Source: DATKHR01 sp035939575 | Lineage (GTDB): Bacteria > Acidobacteriota > Vicinamibacteria > Vicinamibacterales > CAVVIG01 | Length of the DNA: 21,389 nt | Direction: 5' to 3' | Assembly: GCA_035939575.1 (NCBI GenBank) | Contig: DASZFS010000065.1 | Coordinates: forward strand, 1-21,389 | Part shown: positions 1 to 7,550 of the stretch, piece after piece | Layout of the letters: each line of letters starts with the position of its first letter | Position numbering within the stretch: the stretch's first letter is position 1 | Translations under genes and position numbers: made by a program | The notes under the pieces: generated by a model | Seen by the model: only the letters and a program-made list of their open reading frames with translations | Databases searched by the model: none | What the model was told of the DNA's origin: nothing

Positions 1-17
1 GCGACGATGAGTCTTCA
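1..17 (-). repeat. Edge-truncated arm of the dispersed inverted-repeat element
   Basis: Read on the minus strand these bases are TGAAGACTCATCGTCGC. They are identical to the outer 17 bases, from the TGA, of the arm at 7535-7574. The rest of the copy lies outside the window. The first three bases (17 down to 15) are the stop codon of the TetR gene. The match is short but exact, and it repeats the placement seen at the permease and methyltransferase stop codons. Confidence 0.6.
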
Positions 18-599
18 CAGACCGAGTCCCGTGAGGAGGGCCTCGATCTGCTGTTCGACCTCCGCCCGGCTCTGGAGGACACGGATGACGCGAAAGAGAC
101 CCTGCAGGTAGGTCACCACCACTTGTGCGGCGACGTCGACCTTGAAATCCGGCGGCAGCTCGCCGGCCGCCTTCGCGTCGTTCAAGCGCCGGGTGAACGT
201 CCCGAGGAATGCCTTCATCTCGTGTACGACCCGATGCTTCAGTTCGCGCTCCGCCAGCACGTCGCCGGACAGGCTGGCCGCCATGAGGCAGACGCGAGGC
301 GTTCTCGGATCGTCGAGCTCGTCGAGGACGGTCTTGAAGAATGCCCGAACGCCCGCGCTCACCGTCGGCGGCGACACGAGCGCATCCAGGCGCCGGCGGC
401 TCACGGTCCGGTTGTAGTGATCGAGGCACTCCAGGTACAGGCGCTTCTTGCTCCTGACCGTGTTGTAGAACGATCCTTCCCCGATCCCCATGACCTTCAA
501 CAGGTCGCGCAACGAGGCGTTTGAGTAGCCCTTCTTCCAAAAGAGCTGCGTGGCCCGGTCGATGGCCCGATCGTAGTCAAACGCAATCCGCCGCGGCAT
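15..599 (-). CDS. TetR family transcriptional regulator
   Basis: A 194-residue protein of usual TetR length. The N-terminal helix-turn-helix spans roughly residues 10-55. It includes a Phe-Trp-Lys-Lys-Gly-Tyr segment, a recognition helix with Gly-Ser-Phe-Tyr-Asn, and a following Lys-Lys-Arg-Leu-Tyr helix, all typical of the family. The remaining helical part would bind a ligand and dimerise; the ligand cannot be read. The gene is divergent from the MDR oxidoreductase at 707, and two palindromes of TetR-operator type lie between them, so it probably represses that operon and itself. No Shine-Dalgarno sequence precedes the ATG at 599, so the message may be nearly leaderless. Its TGA stop (15-17) coincides with the start of a repeat-arm fragment. 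Confidence 0.93.
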   Translation of the reverse strand: MPRRIAFDYDRAIDRATQLFWKKGYSNASLRDLLKVMGIGEGSFYNTVRSKKRLYLECLDHYNRTVSRRRLDALVSPPTVSAGVRAFFKTVLDELDDPRTPRVCLMAASLSGDVLAERELKHRVVHEMKAFLGTFTRRLNDAKAAGELPPDFKVDVAAQVVVTYLQGLFRVIRVLQSRAEVEQQIEALLTGLGL

Positions 600-618
600 C
601 GTGCGGATCTTACCATAT

Positions 619-636
619 TTGTAGCGGTCGCTAAAA
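619..636. promoter_or_regulatory. Candidate TetR operator 1
   Basis: TTGTAGCGGTCGCTAAAA is an 18-bp palindrome: arms TTGTAGCG and CGCTAAAA match at 7 of 8 positions. It sits 19 bp upstream of the TetR start. It shares the half-site TTGTAGC with the palindrome at 672-689, which supports a common binder. Binding by the neighbouring TetR protein is inference from position and symmetry. Confidence 0.6.
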
Positions 637-671
637 TTTACTTGACCGACACTGCATGGCCACTGTAGTAC

Positions 672-689
672 TTGTAGCTAACGATACAA
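672..689. promoter_or_regulatory. Candidate TetR operator 2
   Basis: TTGTAGCTAACGATACAA has outer arms TTGTA/TACAA in perfect inverted symmetry, and its left half matches operator 1. It ends 17 bp before the MDR start codon and lies just downstream of a weak -35-like TTGACC (642-647), where a repressor could block transcription of the oxidoreductase operon. Confidence 0.55.
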
Positions 690-706
690 ATACTCGGAGG
701 TCTGTC

Positions 707-1720
707 ATGCGTGCGATCGTGATCAAGCGGTACGGCGGCCCTGAAGTTCTCGCGATCGAGGAGCGTCCCGCTCCCACACCCGCGCCGGGCCACGTCGTGA
801 TCGACGTCAAGGCGTTCGGGCTCAATCACGCGGAGATGTACTTCCGCACGGGCGCCTGGGGCGACGTCGCCGAGATCAGCGGCATCGAGTGCGTCGGCCT
901 GGTGAGAGACGACCCCAGCGGCCGGCTCGCCCGCGGACAAAAGGTCGCCGCGCTCGTGGGCGGCCTCGGGCGCAGCCTCAATGGCAGCTACGCCGAGAGC
1001 ACCAGCGCGCCGGCGACCAACGTCGTGCCGCTCACGACCGATCTGCCGTGGGAGGAGCTTGCCGCCATCCCGGAGTCCTACGCCACCGCGTGGACGAGCC
1101 TCGTCGGCATCCTGTCGATCACCGCGGGCCAGACCGTCGTCATACGGGGCGCCACGTCTGCCCTGGGCCAGGCCGCGGTCAACGTCGCGGTACATGCAGG
1201 CGCCCGCGTGATTGCCACGACGCGGACCACCGTCAAGATCCCATTGCTGCGACGGCTCGGGGCCGCTGAGGTCGACGTCGACGACGTCGCCAACGTCGCC
1301 AACGTCGTCACCGGGGCGGCGCCGGGCCTGTCCGCGCGCGTGCGGGAGCGACATCCCGACGGGATCGATGCCGTGCTGGACATCGTCGGGAACACCACGA
1401 TCCTCGACTCGCTCGCGATGGTGCGGCGGGGCGGCCGTGTGTGCGTCGTGGGGTTTCTCGGGGGAGGAGGACCGCTCTCGCTCGAGCCGGTCTTTCAGAT
1501 GCCGAGCGGCACCCATCTGAGTGTCTTTGCCAGCGCGCTCGTGACCGGCACGCCGGCATTCGGGCTCTCGGAGATTCCCTTCCAGACGATCGCCGATCGC
1601 GTCGCCGCGGGCACCTACAAGGCCAAGCCGGCCCACGTCTTCCGGTTCGAGGAGATCCAGGACGCCCATCGGCTGATGGAATCGGGTCAGGCGACCGGAA
1701 AGATCGTCGTTACGCTTTGA
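707..1720 (+). CDS. Zinc-independent MDR oxidoreductase (quinone-oxidoreductase-like)
   Basis: A 337-residue medium-chain dehydrogenase/reductase. The N-terminal GroES-like fold begins MRAIVIKRYGGPEVL and includes the Gly-Leu-Asn-His-Ala-Glu stretch typical of quinone oxidoreductase/crotonyl-CoA reductase relatives. The nucleotide-binding motif is Ala-Thr-Ser-Ala-Leu-Gly-Gln-Ala-Ala at about residues 149-157. The structural-zinc cysteine cluster of alcohol dehydrogenases is absent. It probably uses NADPH to reduce a quinone or an activated alkene; the substrate is unknown. The ATG at 707 is chosen because GGAGG ends 7 bases before it; an in-frame upstream ATG at 656 would run through the operator region. 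It is first in an operon with the flavoprotein and YciI genes. Pairing with a divergent TetR gene suggests induction by an electrophile or toxic small molecule. Confidence 0.9.
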   Translation: MRAIVIKRYGGPEVLAIEERPAPTPAPGHVVIDVKAFGLNHAEMYFRTGAWGDVAEISGIECVGLVRDDPSGRLARGQKVAALVGGLGRSLNGSYAESTSAPATNVVPLTTDLPWEELAAIPESYATAWTSLVGILSITAGQTVVIRGATSALGQAAVNVAVHAGARVIATTRTTVKIPLLRRLGAAEVDVDDVANVANVVTGAAPGLSARVRERHPDGIDAVLDIVGNTTILDSLAMVRRGGRVCVVGFLGGGGPLSLEPVFQMPSGTHLSVFASALVTGTPAFGLSEIPFQTIADRVAAGTYKAKPAHVFRFEEIQDAHRLMESGQATGKIVVTL

Positions 1721-1765
1721 GCTTGTGAGGAACGCCGTATCATTCCTCGAGGACTTATTCGACTC

Positions 1766-2932
1766 GTGGGGAATGATGCGCCGCAGTCAGCGGTAATCGT
1801 CGTCGGCGGGGGGGCCTCGGGGCTCTCGACGGCGGGCGCGCTGGCGCGGCGCGGAATAAGCGCCGTCGTGCTGGAGCAGGACGGCGACGTGGGTGGAACG
1901 TGGGCACGGCGATACGACCGGCTCCATCTCCACACTGTTCGCCGCTTCTCAGGGCTGGCGCACTTTCCCATCCCGAGCCGCTATCCACAATATCTCTCGC
2001 GGGACGACGTCGTGGCGTATCTCAAGGAGTATGCGCGCCACTTTGCGTTGCGAGTGGTCACCGGGACTTCGGTGCAGGGGATCCGAGCGCAGGGGTCCTC
2101 AGCAGATGGATGGGCTCTCGAGACGGCCGGTCCTGCGGGAGCTGCCGTCTGGCAGGGTCGCGTTGTCGTGATTGCGACGGGGCAGTATCGACAGCCGGTC
2201 ATCCCGCCCTGGTCTGGACGCGAGAGCTACGCCGGCCGGCTCGCGCACTCGGTCAGCTACTCGAACGCGGCGCCTTACGTCGGGCAGCGCGTCCTCGTCG
2301 TGGGGCCGGGGAACAGCGGCGCGGAGATTGCGACCGATCTGAGCGACAACGGCGCGGCGTCAGTAGTGTTGAGCGTTCGCACACCGCCACCAATCGTGCC
2401 GCGCGATCTGCTCGGGCAGCCGATTCAGCGCACGAGCATCCTGCTGAGCGCGCTGCCGCCCGCCATCGCGAATCGACTCGGGTGGGCGGCGGCCCGTCTC
2501 ACGTTCGGTGATCTTCGACGCTACGGCATGCCGATGGGAGAGTTCGCGCCGTATACCACGAAGCGCGTGCCGCTCATCAACGTCGGATTCGTCGAGGCGC
2601 TCAAACGGGGTCGCGTGGCGGTCAAGCCGGCTCTCGAGCGGCTCACGCAGACCGGTGCGGTCTTCTCGGACGGCACGAGCGAACCGTTCGATGCGATCAT
2701 CGCCGCCACCGGATTCACGCCGGGGCTCGAATGGCTCGATGATGTTCACGGGGTGCCCGGTGTGCTGAATGACCTCGGAGAGCCGCGCGGCACCTCAGGT
2801 GAGCCCACAGGGCACCCGGGCCTGTACTTCGTGGGGTTCACGCACAGTCTGCGTGGGCATCTCTTCGAGGCGAACCTCGCGTCCCGCCGCCTGGCGCGGC
2901 ATGTTGCGCGATACCTGAGCTCGCCGCGTTAG
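1766..2932 (+). CDS. FMO/YUCCA-like flavin-dependent oxidoreductase
   Basis: A 388-residue FAD/NAD(P)-binding protein. The FAD Rossmann motif Gly-Gly-Gly-Ala-Ser-Gly is near residues 14-19. A Gly-Gly-Thr-Trp segment follows at about 43-46. An FMO-type signature (Tyr-Ala-Gly-Arg-Leu-Ala-His-Ser) is near residue 155. The second Rossmann motif Gly-Pro-Gly-Asn-Ser-Gly-Ala-Glu lies at about 177-184, and a late Ala-Thr-Gly-Phe motif is near 315. This layout matches class B flavin monooxygenases of the YUCCA branch, which use NADPH and O2 to oxygenate small substrates; the substrate here cannot be told. The start is GTG at 1766 with a loosely spaced GAGGA upstream; the nearby ATGs are out of frame. 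It lies 45 bp after the MDR gene and 12 bp before the YciI gene, so it is part of one operon. Confidence 0.88.
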   Translation: MGNDAPQSAVIVVGGGASGLSTAGALARRGISAVVLEQDGDVGGTWARRYDRLHLHTVRRFSGLAHFPIPSRYPQYLSRDDVVAYLKEYARHFALRVVTGTSVQGIRAQGSSADGWALETAGPAGAAVWQGRVVVIATGQYRQPVIPPWSGRESYAGRLAHSVSYSNAAPYVGQRVLVVGPGNSGAEIATDLSDNGAASVVLSVRTPPPIVPRDLLGQPIQRTSILLSALPPAIANRLGWAAARLTFGDLRRYGMPMGEFAPYTTKRVPLINVGFVEALKRGRVAVKPALERLTQTGAVFSDGTSEPFDAIIAATGFTPGLEWLDDVHGVPGVLNDLGEPRGTSGEPTGHPGLYFVGFTHSLRGHLFEANLASRRLARHVARYLSSPR

Positions 2933-2944
2933 AAGAGGGCCGCC

Positions 2945-3235
2945 ATGTTTGTCATCGAGCTCATCTACAAGGCCGACCTCGCGGACATTGACGCGCACAT
3001 GACGGCGCACGTCAGGTTCCTGAAGAAGTACTACGCTTCAGGTCATTTCCTGATCTCGGGCCGAAAGATCCCGCGAGATGGCGGGATCATCCTGGCCCTT
3101 GGCGAGAATCGACGGGAAATCCAGGCCATCGTCGAAGAGGATCCGTTCTACGAGCATGGTCTCGCCGACTTCCGGATCATCGAGTTCCGAGCCAGTCAAC
3201 GCGCCCGCGACATCCCGAAACGGATCGAACAGTAG
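2945..3235 (+). CDS. YciI-like (YCII domain) protein
   Basis: A 96-residue single-domain protein with the YCII ferredoxin-like fold. It shows an N-terminal strand, then a His-Met-Thr-Ala-His-Val helix carrying the conserved His, a Gly-His-Phe-Leu-Ile-Ser-Gly segment, and the Glu-Asp-Pro-Phe plus Gly-Leu-Ala stretch before a last strand. YCII proteins are small, usually dimeric, possible enzymes or accessory domains with few known reactions. It begins 12 bp after the flavoprotein stop with AGAGGG upstream, so it is the last gene of the TetR-controlled operon and probably acts on the same small molecule or its product. It meets DUF2630 tail to tail. Confidence 0.88.
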   Translation: MFVIELIYKADLADIDAHMTAHVRFLKKYYASGHFLISGRKIPRDGGIILALGENRREIQAIVEEDPFYEHGLADFRIIEFRASQRARDIPKRIEQ

Positions 3236-3250
3236 CCGGGGTTACTGCTC
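3227..3250. terminator. Bidirectional terminator-like hairpin between convergent genes
   Basis: Arms GAACAGTAGC and GTTACTGCTC pair over 10 positions, with one mismatch and one G-T wobble, around the loop CGGG. The hairpin covers both stop codons of the tail-to-tail YciI and DUF2630 genes. There is no T-run, so termination efficiency is uncertain. Confidence 0.5.
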
Positions 3251-3487
3251 GTATCGCTCGACGACCGACGCCGGGCGCACCTTGGCGTCGTTCGGATCCT
3301 GTCCGAACTCGCGCCGCGCGCGGCGTTGGCGCAGCAGATCCCAGCACTGGTCGAGCTCGACCTGGATCTCCTTGAGCCGCACCTGATCGTGATCCGCTGG
3401 CTGGCTCTTGCCGTACAGGTGCTGCTCCTCATGCACGAGACCTTCGATCTTGTGGAGCACTGACTCGTCGGTCGTCCGCTCAGCCAT
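3242..3487 (-). CDS. DUF2630 family protein
   Basis: An 81-residue, charged, mostly helical protein. The central Glu-Leu-Asp-Gln-Cys-Trp-Asp-Leu-Leu-Arg-Gln-Arg-Arg-Ala stretch and the ending with Arg-Pro-Ala-Ser-Val-Val-Glu-Arg-Tyr are the hallmark of DUF2630, a small cytoplasmic family without known function. An ATG at 3487 has AGGTGA directly upstream. A GTG at 3490 is an alternative that adds one residue. It precedes the HdeD-like gene's stop in the same direction, with a 71-bp gap, so the two could be co-transcribed. Confidence 0.85.
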   Translation of the reverse strand: MAERTTDESVLHKIEGLVHEEQHLYGKSQPADHDQVRLKEIQVELDQCWDLLRQRRARREFGQDPNDAKVRPASVVERYEQ

Positions 3488-3561
3488 CACATCACCTCAC
3501 AACGAAACACATGACATCGAAGCATCGATCAGAGACCTGGCTCGCGAGGGGCCAACGCCGT

Positions 3562-4107
3562 TCACACGGCGAGTCGACGCACAGCGAGAGAGAGCACGAG
3601 CCGGGAGATGCCGCTGAAAAACATGCTGATGCCCACGAGGGTGCCAACGACCCACGCCGCGCTCGACGGCCACGTGCTCCAGATCATCGCGGCGAGCACA
3701 AGCGTGATGACCCCGTCGATCAGCAACCACACGTTCCCCGATGCCGCGCGCAGCTGGAACCACAGAATGAACTCGACAACTGCCTCGACGAACAGATAGG
3801 CCGCCACGGCGAGCGTCAGCGACGCGAGCCCGGCCAGCGGTTGCGCCAGAATGTAGATGCCGATCGCGCCGTACGCGAGGCCGATCAGGATTTCCCAGAC
3901 GACGGCGCCGGCGGAGTGGCTCCGCCAGGTAAAGGCCAGATGGAGCGCACCGCTGAACAGCAGCAACCACGCGACGATCGTGGCTACCGCGACGCCGGCC
4001 ACCAGGGGAACACAGATGGCGAGAACACCCGCAACCATCATCAGGACGCTCAAGGCAATCGACCATGTCGCCGCCCCACGCACGCGAGCCGTCATCTCGT
4101 TCGCCAT
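3562..4107 (-). CDS. HdeD/DUF308 family membrane protein
   Basis: A 181-residue polytopic membrane protein with about six hydrophobic helices arranged as repeated pairs. The pattern of a helix, a short Arg-containing loop, and helices rich in Gly-Ala-Leu with Trp near the ends matches the HdeD (DUF308) family. HdeD in E. coli is linked to acid resistance at high density; the role here is unknown. The start at 4107 is supported by AGGAAGG seven bases upstream. A longer open frame to 4230 has no such signal and would cross the promoter. A perfect -10 (TATAAT) lies about 28 bp upstream. Divergent from the histidine kinase. Confidence 0.86.
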   Translation of the reverse strand: MANEMTARVRGAATWSIALSVLMMVAGVLAICVPLVAGVAVATIVAWLLLFSGALHLAFTWRSHSAGAVVWEILIGLAYGAIGIYILAQPLAGLASLTLAVAAYLFVEAVVEFILWFQLRAASGNVWLLIDGVITLVLAAMIWSTWPSSAAWVVGTLVGISMFFSGISRLVLSLAVRRLAV

Positions 4108-4119
4108 CGTCAACCTTCC

Positions 4120-4140
4120 TTTCGCGAAACATCTATTATA
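4120..4140. promoter_or_regulatory. Back-to-back -10 elements with a small palindrome (HdeD / kinase)
   Basis: Read on the minus strand, 4140-4135 is a perfect TATAAT. It is placed so that transcription would start near 4128 and give a short leader with the AGGAAGG of the HdeD-like gene. On the plus strand, 4134-4139 is TATTAT, overlapping it and pointing toward the kinase. A perfect 10-bp palindrome TTTCGCGAAA lies at 4120-4129. No good -35 boxes were found. Confidence 0.45.
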
Positions 4141-4151
4141 AGCGGACCGAT

Positions 4152-5534
4152 TTGGCTGATGACCATTTCCGCCCGGAACCCGAGCAGAGCGAAGCGGAGA
4201 AACTGCGGCGCGAGCGCCAGTTCCAAACAATCACGGTTCCGCGGCTGCGCCTGAGCGGCTTCGCCATGGTGATCGCGCTGGTGGCGCTGCGCCAGGCGCT
4301 CATCGCGGAGCCGGGCGGGTGGTGGCGCACGCTCGTGCTCGCGCTGGTGGTCGGCGCGTACAGCGCGGCGTCGTGGGGCGCGCTGCGCCTCTGGTACGAC
4401 GGCGGCCGGACACCCTCGCTCGGCGATATCTTTCTCGCCGCCGATTTCATTCCGTTCACCCTCGCCGTGTACATCACCGGCGCGGACACGAGCTGGATGT
4501 TCATCCTGCTGTTCATCCGCGTCGCCGACCAGGCCAATACGAGCTTCCGGCGCGCGCTGGTGTTCGCCCATCTGTCCGTCGCCGCCTACGTGCTGCTCCT
4601 GGCGTACCTGATCGGCGTCGAGCACCGCGTCATCTCGTGGCCCACCCAAACGTTCAAGGTGTTGCTGCTCTACTGCGCGAACGTCTACGTTGCCATGACG
4701 GCTCGAACCGCCGAGCGCCTGCGGGCGCGTCTTGTGGACACCATTCGTGTGGCGCGCACCTACGTCACACAGCTGCGCGAGCAGTCGGCGGAGCTCGAGG
4801 ACGCGCGCCGCCAGGCGGAGGACGCCAGCCGCGTCAAGAGCGAGTTCCTCGCCAACATGAGCCACGAGATCCGCACACCGATGAACGGCATCATCGGCCT
4901 GACCACGCTGACGCTCGACAGCGATCTCACTGACGAGCAGCGCGAGAACCTCGCGCTGGTCCATCAATCGGCGACGGCACTCCTGGGCATCATCAACGAC
5001 ATCCTCGACCTGTCCAAGATCGAGGCAGGCCGGCTGGATCTGAATCCTGCTCCGTTCGAGCTGCGCGGCGAGCTGGCGAACGGTTTGAAGACGCTCGAAT
5101 TGAAGGCTCGCGAGAAACGTCTCGCGTTCACCATCCGCGTCGCGGATGACGTCCCAGACGCCATGGTCGCCGACTGGTCGAAAATCCGGCAGGTCCTCAT
5201 CAACCTGGTGGGGAACGCGCTCAAGTTCACGGAGACAGGCGGCATCGAAGTTCGCGTCAGGCTGGACGCGGGTGAACCCGACCACAGCGTCGTTCGATTC
5301 ACGGTCGCGGATACAGGCATCGGCATCCCCGTGGATCGCCAGGCGGCGGTCTTCGAGGCCTTCCGGCAGGCGGATGGCTCCACCACGCGGCGGTACGGCG
5401 GAACGGGCCTCGGCCTGACCATCTCCCGCAAGATGGTCGAGCTGTCAGGCGGCAAGTTGTGGCTGGAGAGCACGCCCGGCGCCGGCACGCTGTTTCATTT
5501 CACGCTTCCCGTTGGCTCCACCGGATCGCACTGA
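4152..5534 (+). CDS. Membrane sensor histidine kinase (orphan)
   Basis: A 460-residue sensor kinase. About six membrane helices fill the first 190 residues, with almost no periplasmic domain, so the signal may be sensed in the membrane. A coiled linker rich in Glu, Arg and Ala leads to HisKA, with the phospho-accepting His at residue 238 (Ser-His-Glu-Ile-Arg-Thr-Pro). The HATPase domain has the N box (Asn-Leu-Val-Gly-Asn-Ala-Leu-Lys-Phe), G1 (Asp-Thr-Gly-Ile-Gly-Ile), F (Phe-Arg-Gln-Ala-Asp) and G2 (Gly-Thr-Gly-Leu-Gly-Leu). This resembles hybrid-kinase cores, but no receiver domain follows and no response regulator is in the window. The start is uncertain: TTG at 4152 keeps all membrane helices, while an upstream ATG at 4065 would overlap the HdeD-like gene. 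Confidence 0.9.
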   Translation: MADDHFRPEPEQSEAEKLRRERQFQTITVPRLRLSGFAMVIALVALRQALIAEPGGWWRTLVLALVVGAYSAASWGALRLWYDGGRTPSLGDIFLAADFIPFTLAVYITGADTSWMFILLFIRVADQANTSFRRALVFAHLSVAAYVLLLAYLIGVEHRVISWPTQTFKVLLLYCANVYVAMTARTAERLRARLVDTIRVARTYVTQLREQSAELEDARRQAEDASRVKSEFLANMSHEIRTPMNGIIGLTTLTLDSDLTDEQRENLALVHQSATALLGIINDILDLSKIEAGRLDLNPAPFELRGELANGLKTLELKAREKRLAFTIRVADDVPDAMVADWSKIRQVLINLVGNALKFTETGGIEVRVRLDAGEPDHSVVRFTVADTGIGIPVDRQAAVFEAFRQADGSTTRRYGGTGLGLTISRKMVELSGGKLWLESTPGAGTLFHFTLPVGSTGSH

Positions 5535-5571
5535 GGGCGGCGGTCCCGGGTAGGGCGAGGGATGAGTCGTG

Positions 5572-5608
5572 GCGATGGCCGAAGGCGGGTGGCGCCGTCG
5601 GTCATCGC
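5572..5608. terminator. Hairpin between convergent kinase and H1-like genes
   Basis: Arms GCGATGGCCGAAGGCG and CGCCGTCGGTCATCGC form a 16-bp stem with one G-T wobble and one mismatch around the loop GGTGG. It lies between the ends of two convergent genes (stops at 5534 and 5634), so it is probably a two-way terminator. It lacks a T-run. Confidence 0.6.
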
Positions 5609-5633
5609 CAGCGTGCGAGGCGCAGCCGAGGAA

Positions 5634-6008
5634 CTACTTCTTGGCGCCTGCCTTCCGTCGAGCGGGTTTCTTGGCGGCCTTCCCGCCTTTCTTCTTGCCG
5701 CTCTTTTTTGCCGTCTTTTTCGAACTTGCCTTTGTTTTCTGCGCCTTCTTGGCCTTCTTGGCTGGGGCCTTGGCCGCGGCCTTCGCGGCCGGTTTCGCGG
5801 CCTTGTGCGCGCCACCAGACTTCCGGGCGCTCGAAGACTTGGCCCGGGCGCCGCCGGATGGCCGTCCACCTGCGGCACCCGCCGCCGCGCCGGGGTGTCC
5901 CTCGTCGTGCCCCGGAACCAGGTCGTCCCCGAGTTCCTCAGCCGCGGTCGGCTCCCCTGCCAGCTCGTCGTCCGGCACTTCCATTCCGTTGTCGAAATCG
6001 TCCTGCAT
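5634..6008 (-). CDS. Histone H1-like lysine/alanine-rich protein
   Basis: A 124-residue protein of two contrasting halves. Residues 1-45 are acidic (many Asp and Glu). From about residue 55 to the end it is almost only Lys, Ala, Ser, Gly and Arg in KKAxK-type repeats, as in bacterial histone H1-like and AlgP-type tails. Such tails are disordered and bind DNA or RNA by charge. The acidic head could moderate this or contact a partner. The ATG at 6008 has GAGG seven bases upstream. The repetitive Lys/Ala codons make this a low-complexity gene in which length may vary between strains. The upstream leader carries a GC-rich repeat cluster (6027-6091). Confidence 0.78.
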   Translation of the reverse strand: MQDDFDNGMEVPDDELAGEPTAAEELGDDLVPGHDEGHPGAAAGAAGGRPSGGARAKSSSARKSGGAHKAAKPAAKAAAKAPAKKAKKAQKTKASSKKTAKKSGKKKGGKAAKKPARRKAGAKK

Positions 6009-6026
6009 GATGCGCCTCGTTTCGAG

Positions 6027-6091
6027 TCTGACACGGGGCCTGACCCCGGGGTCCGACCTGGTCCAACCCCCGTGTCGGACCCGGTGTCAGA
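6027..6091. repeat. GC-rich REP-like repeat cluster
   Basis: The stretch reads as five or six degenerate units of 11-13 bp built on GTC(T/C)GAC plus a C/G run, for example GTCTGACACGGG, GCCTGACCCCGG and GGTCCGACCTG, followed by inverted versions GTGTCGGACCC and GGTGTCAGAG. The ends form an inverted repeat: CTGACACGGGGCCTGAC matches the reverse complement of GTCGGACCCGGTGTCAG at 14 of 17 positions. It lies in the short gap between the H1-like start and the M64 peptidase end. No transposase is nearby. Confidence 0.6.
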
Positions 6092-6134
6092 GTTGCGCGT
6101 TAGTGTGATTGAAGGGCAAAGGCGGCGTCAAGTT

Positions 6135-7550
6135 TCACCGCGCCCGCGAGTAGAGATCCACGATCGCGTCGATCGCGCGACGGCAGACCGCGCAGAACGG
6201 CACGTTGTCCCGGGTAAACATGATGCAATCCGCCTGCGGCCGGTAGTAGCCCTGTGCCTCGTAGTTCGCGCCCTCGAACGCGCCCACGCGATGCGCGTGG
6301 GCCCCCTCGTTCAGCAGCGCCGTGTCGCGACGCTCCTCCTCCCGGAACAGGGCGTCCATCTCGGCCTCGGGCCGATTCGCCGCGCGAATCGCCCGGCGCC
6401 GCACCTGGATCTCCTTCGTGTACTGCTCGAACTCAGCCTTCGGCCACGGCGTTGGAACAGGCGTTCCAGGCGCGACCAGATCCTTCCACTTCAGTGCGGC
6501 TCGATCGAGGAGCGCGGTGACGTTTGGCTCCCACGGCTCGACACGATCGGCAGCCGGCAGATACGCAACGTCGGACGTGTAGTACTCATCGGCCAGGCCG
6601 GCGATGTGATGGCCAAACTCGTGGATGAAGACGTAGGGCGCCCAGACGCTGTCGGCGGCGACGGTGCTGTACAAACCATAGATGCCGCCGCCGCCGTACG
6701 TCGCGCTGTTGACGAGAATCTCGACGACCTCGTAGGGCGCATTGGCCGCGACGTCGCGAAACGCTTTGTTCTCGAAGGTCAGCACGTACCGCTCGGAGTC
6801 GAACGCGTCATAGGTGGCGCCTATCGGCGACCGGCGATAGATGTTCTGCGACGGACGCGAGATGCCCGACTGTGCCGCCGGCGGCACAAGCCCCCAGACA
6901 TTGATGTCCTGCTCGCGCTCCTTGAACGGCGACGTCGCAAACAGCGTGGCGACGAGCTTCCGCGCGTCGCGCTCGAACTTTCCGCGCTCCGCCGCCGTAT
7001 AGCCGTCTCCGAGGATGAGGAAATCAAGCTTGGTCGCGGGATCACCGCTCTCGTGGAGCTTGATCAAAGGGCCGACGCCCGACGCCGCGGTATTCCGCAG
7101 CACGAACTTGTCTCCTGGATCGACGGCGACACTCCACGCGTCCCGAAACACGTTCTTCGCGTCGCGCTTCTTGACGACGACGCGTACGGGAGCTGAGGGG
7201 GCGGGAAACCGGAGTGACTCCGAGAACGTCCGGTCGACTTTCTGCGCCTCGCCCGTCGTCTCCCATTCGCCGTAGATCGAGCTGAATCCACGTGAATACA
7301 GCACGCGCCCCGTGCGCGCGTCGATGATTTCAAAGAAGTACTTACCCCGGTTCGTGTCGTCGATCGGCCGCGCCGGGTTGCCCGGCCATGGCAGCGGCTC
7401 GAGCACGACGCGATCGAGACTGAACCGCTCCTCCTTCGCGTTGCCTGTGTGGTAGAAGTCGACGCGCATGGTCTGCGCCGCGCTCGCCACGGACGCGCAC
7501 ACGAGTGCCAGGCAACTGGCTACGAAAACAGAATGGGCCTGAAGACTCAT
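6135..7550 (-). CDS. Secreted M64 family metallopeptidase (IgA-peptidase M64)
   Basis: A 471-residue exported zinc peptidase. An N-terminal signal peptide (hydrophobic stretch ending Ala-Ser-Ala-Ala, cut probably before Gln26) is followed by a beta-rich M64 N-domain and then the peptidase domain. The catalytic motif is His310-Glu311-Phe-Gly-His314-His, followed by Gly-Leu-Ala-Asp-Glu-Tyr-Tyr, which is diagnostic of M64. It would cleave proteins outside the cytoplasm; its substrate is unknown, and the family name does not prove IgA cleavage. The ATG at 7550 lies inside a repeat arm, and the first four codons (Met-Ser-Leu-Gln) come from the repeat. The open frame extends upstream to 7691 through two more repeat arms, but that part repeats the repeat's own translation and precedes the signal peptide, so it is rejected. 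No Shine-Dalgarno sequence is well placed. Confidence 0.88.
   Translation of the reverse strand: MSLQAHSVFVASCLALVCASVASAAQTMRVDFYHTGNAKEERFSLDRVVLEPLPWPGNPARPIDDTNRGKYFFEIIDARTGRVLYSRGFSSIYGEWETTGEAQKVDRTFSESLRFPAPSAPVRVVVKKRDAKNVFRDAWSVAVDPGDKFVLRNTAASGVGPLIKLHESGDPATKLDFLILGDGYTAAERGKFERDARKLVATLFATSPFKEREQDINVWGLVPPAAQSGISRPSQNIYRRSPIGATYDAFDSERYVLTFENKAFRDVAANAPYEVVEILVNSATYGGGGIYGLYSTVAADSVWAPYVFIHEFGHHIAGLADEYYTSDVAYLPAADRVEPWEPNVTALLDRAALKWKDLVAPGTPVPTPWPKAEFEQYTKEIQVRRRAIRAANRPEAEMDALFREEERRDTALLNEGAHAHRVGAFEGANYEAQGYYRPQADCIMFTRDNVPFCAVCRRAIDAIVDLYSRAR

Noticed and set aside
4110..5285. 391-residue minus-strand open frame opposite the histidine kinase
   Set aside because: Antisense shadow of a kinase with all canonical boxes.
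5562..7196. 544-residue plus-strand open frame over the H1-like and M64 genes
   Set aside because: Crosses an intergenic repeat cluster and two well-supported genes; low-complexity Arg-rich translation.
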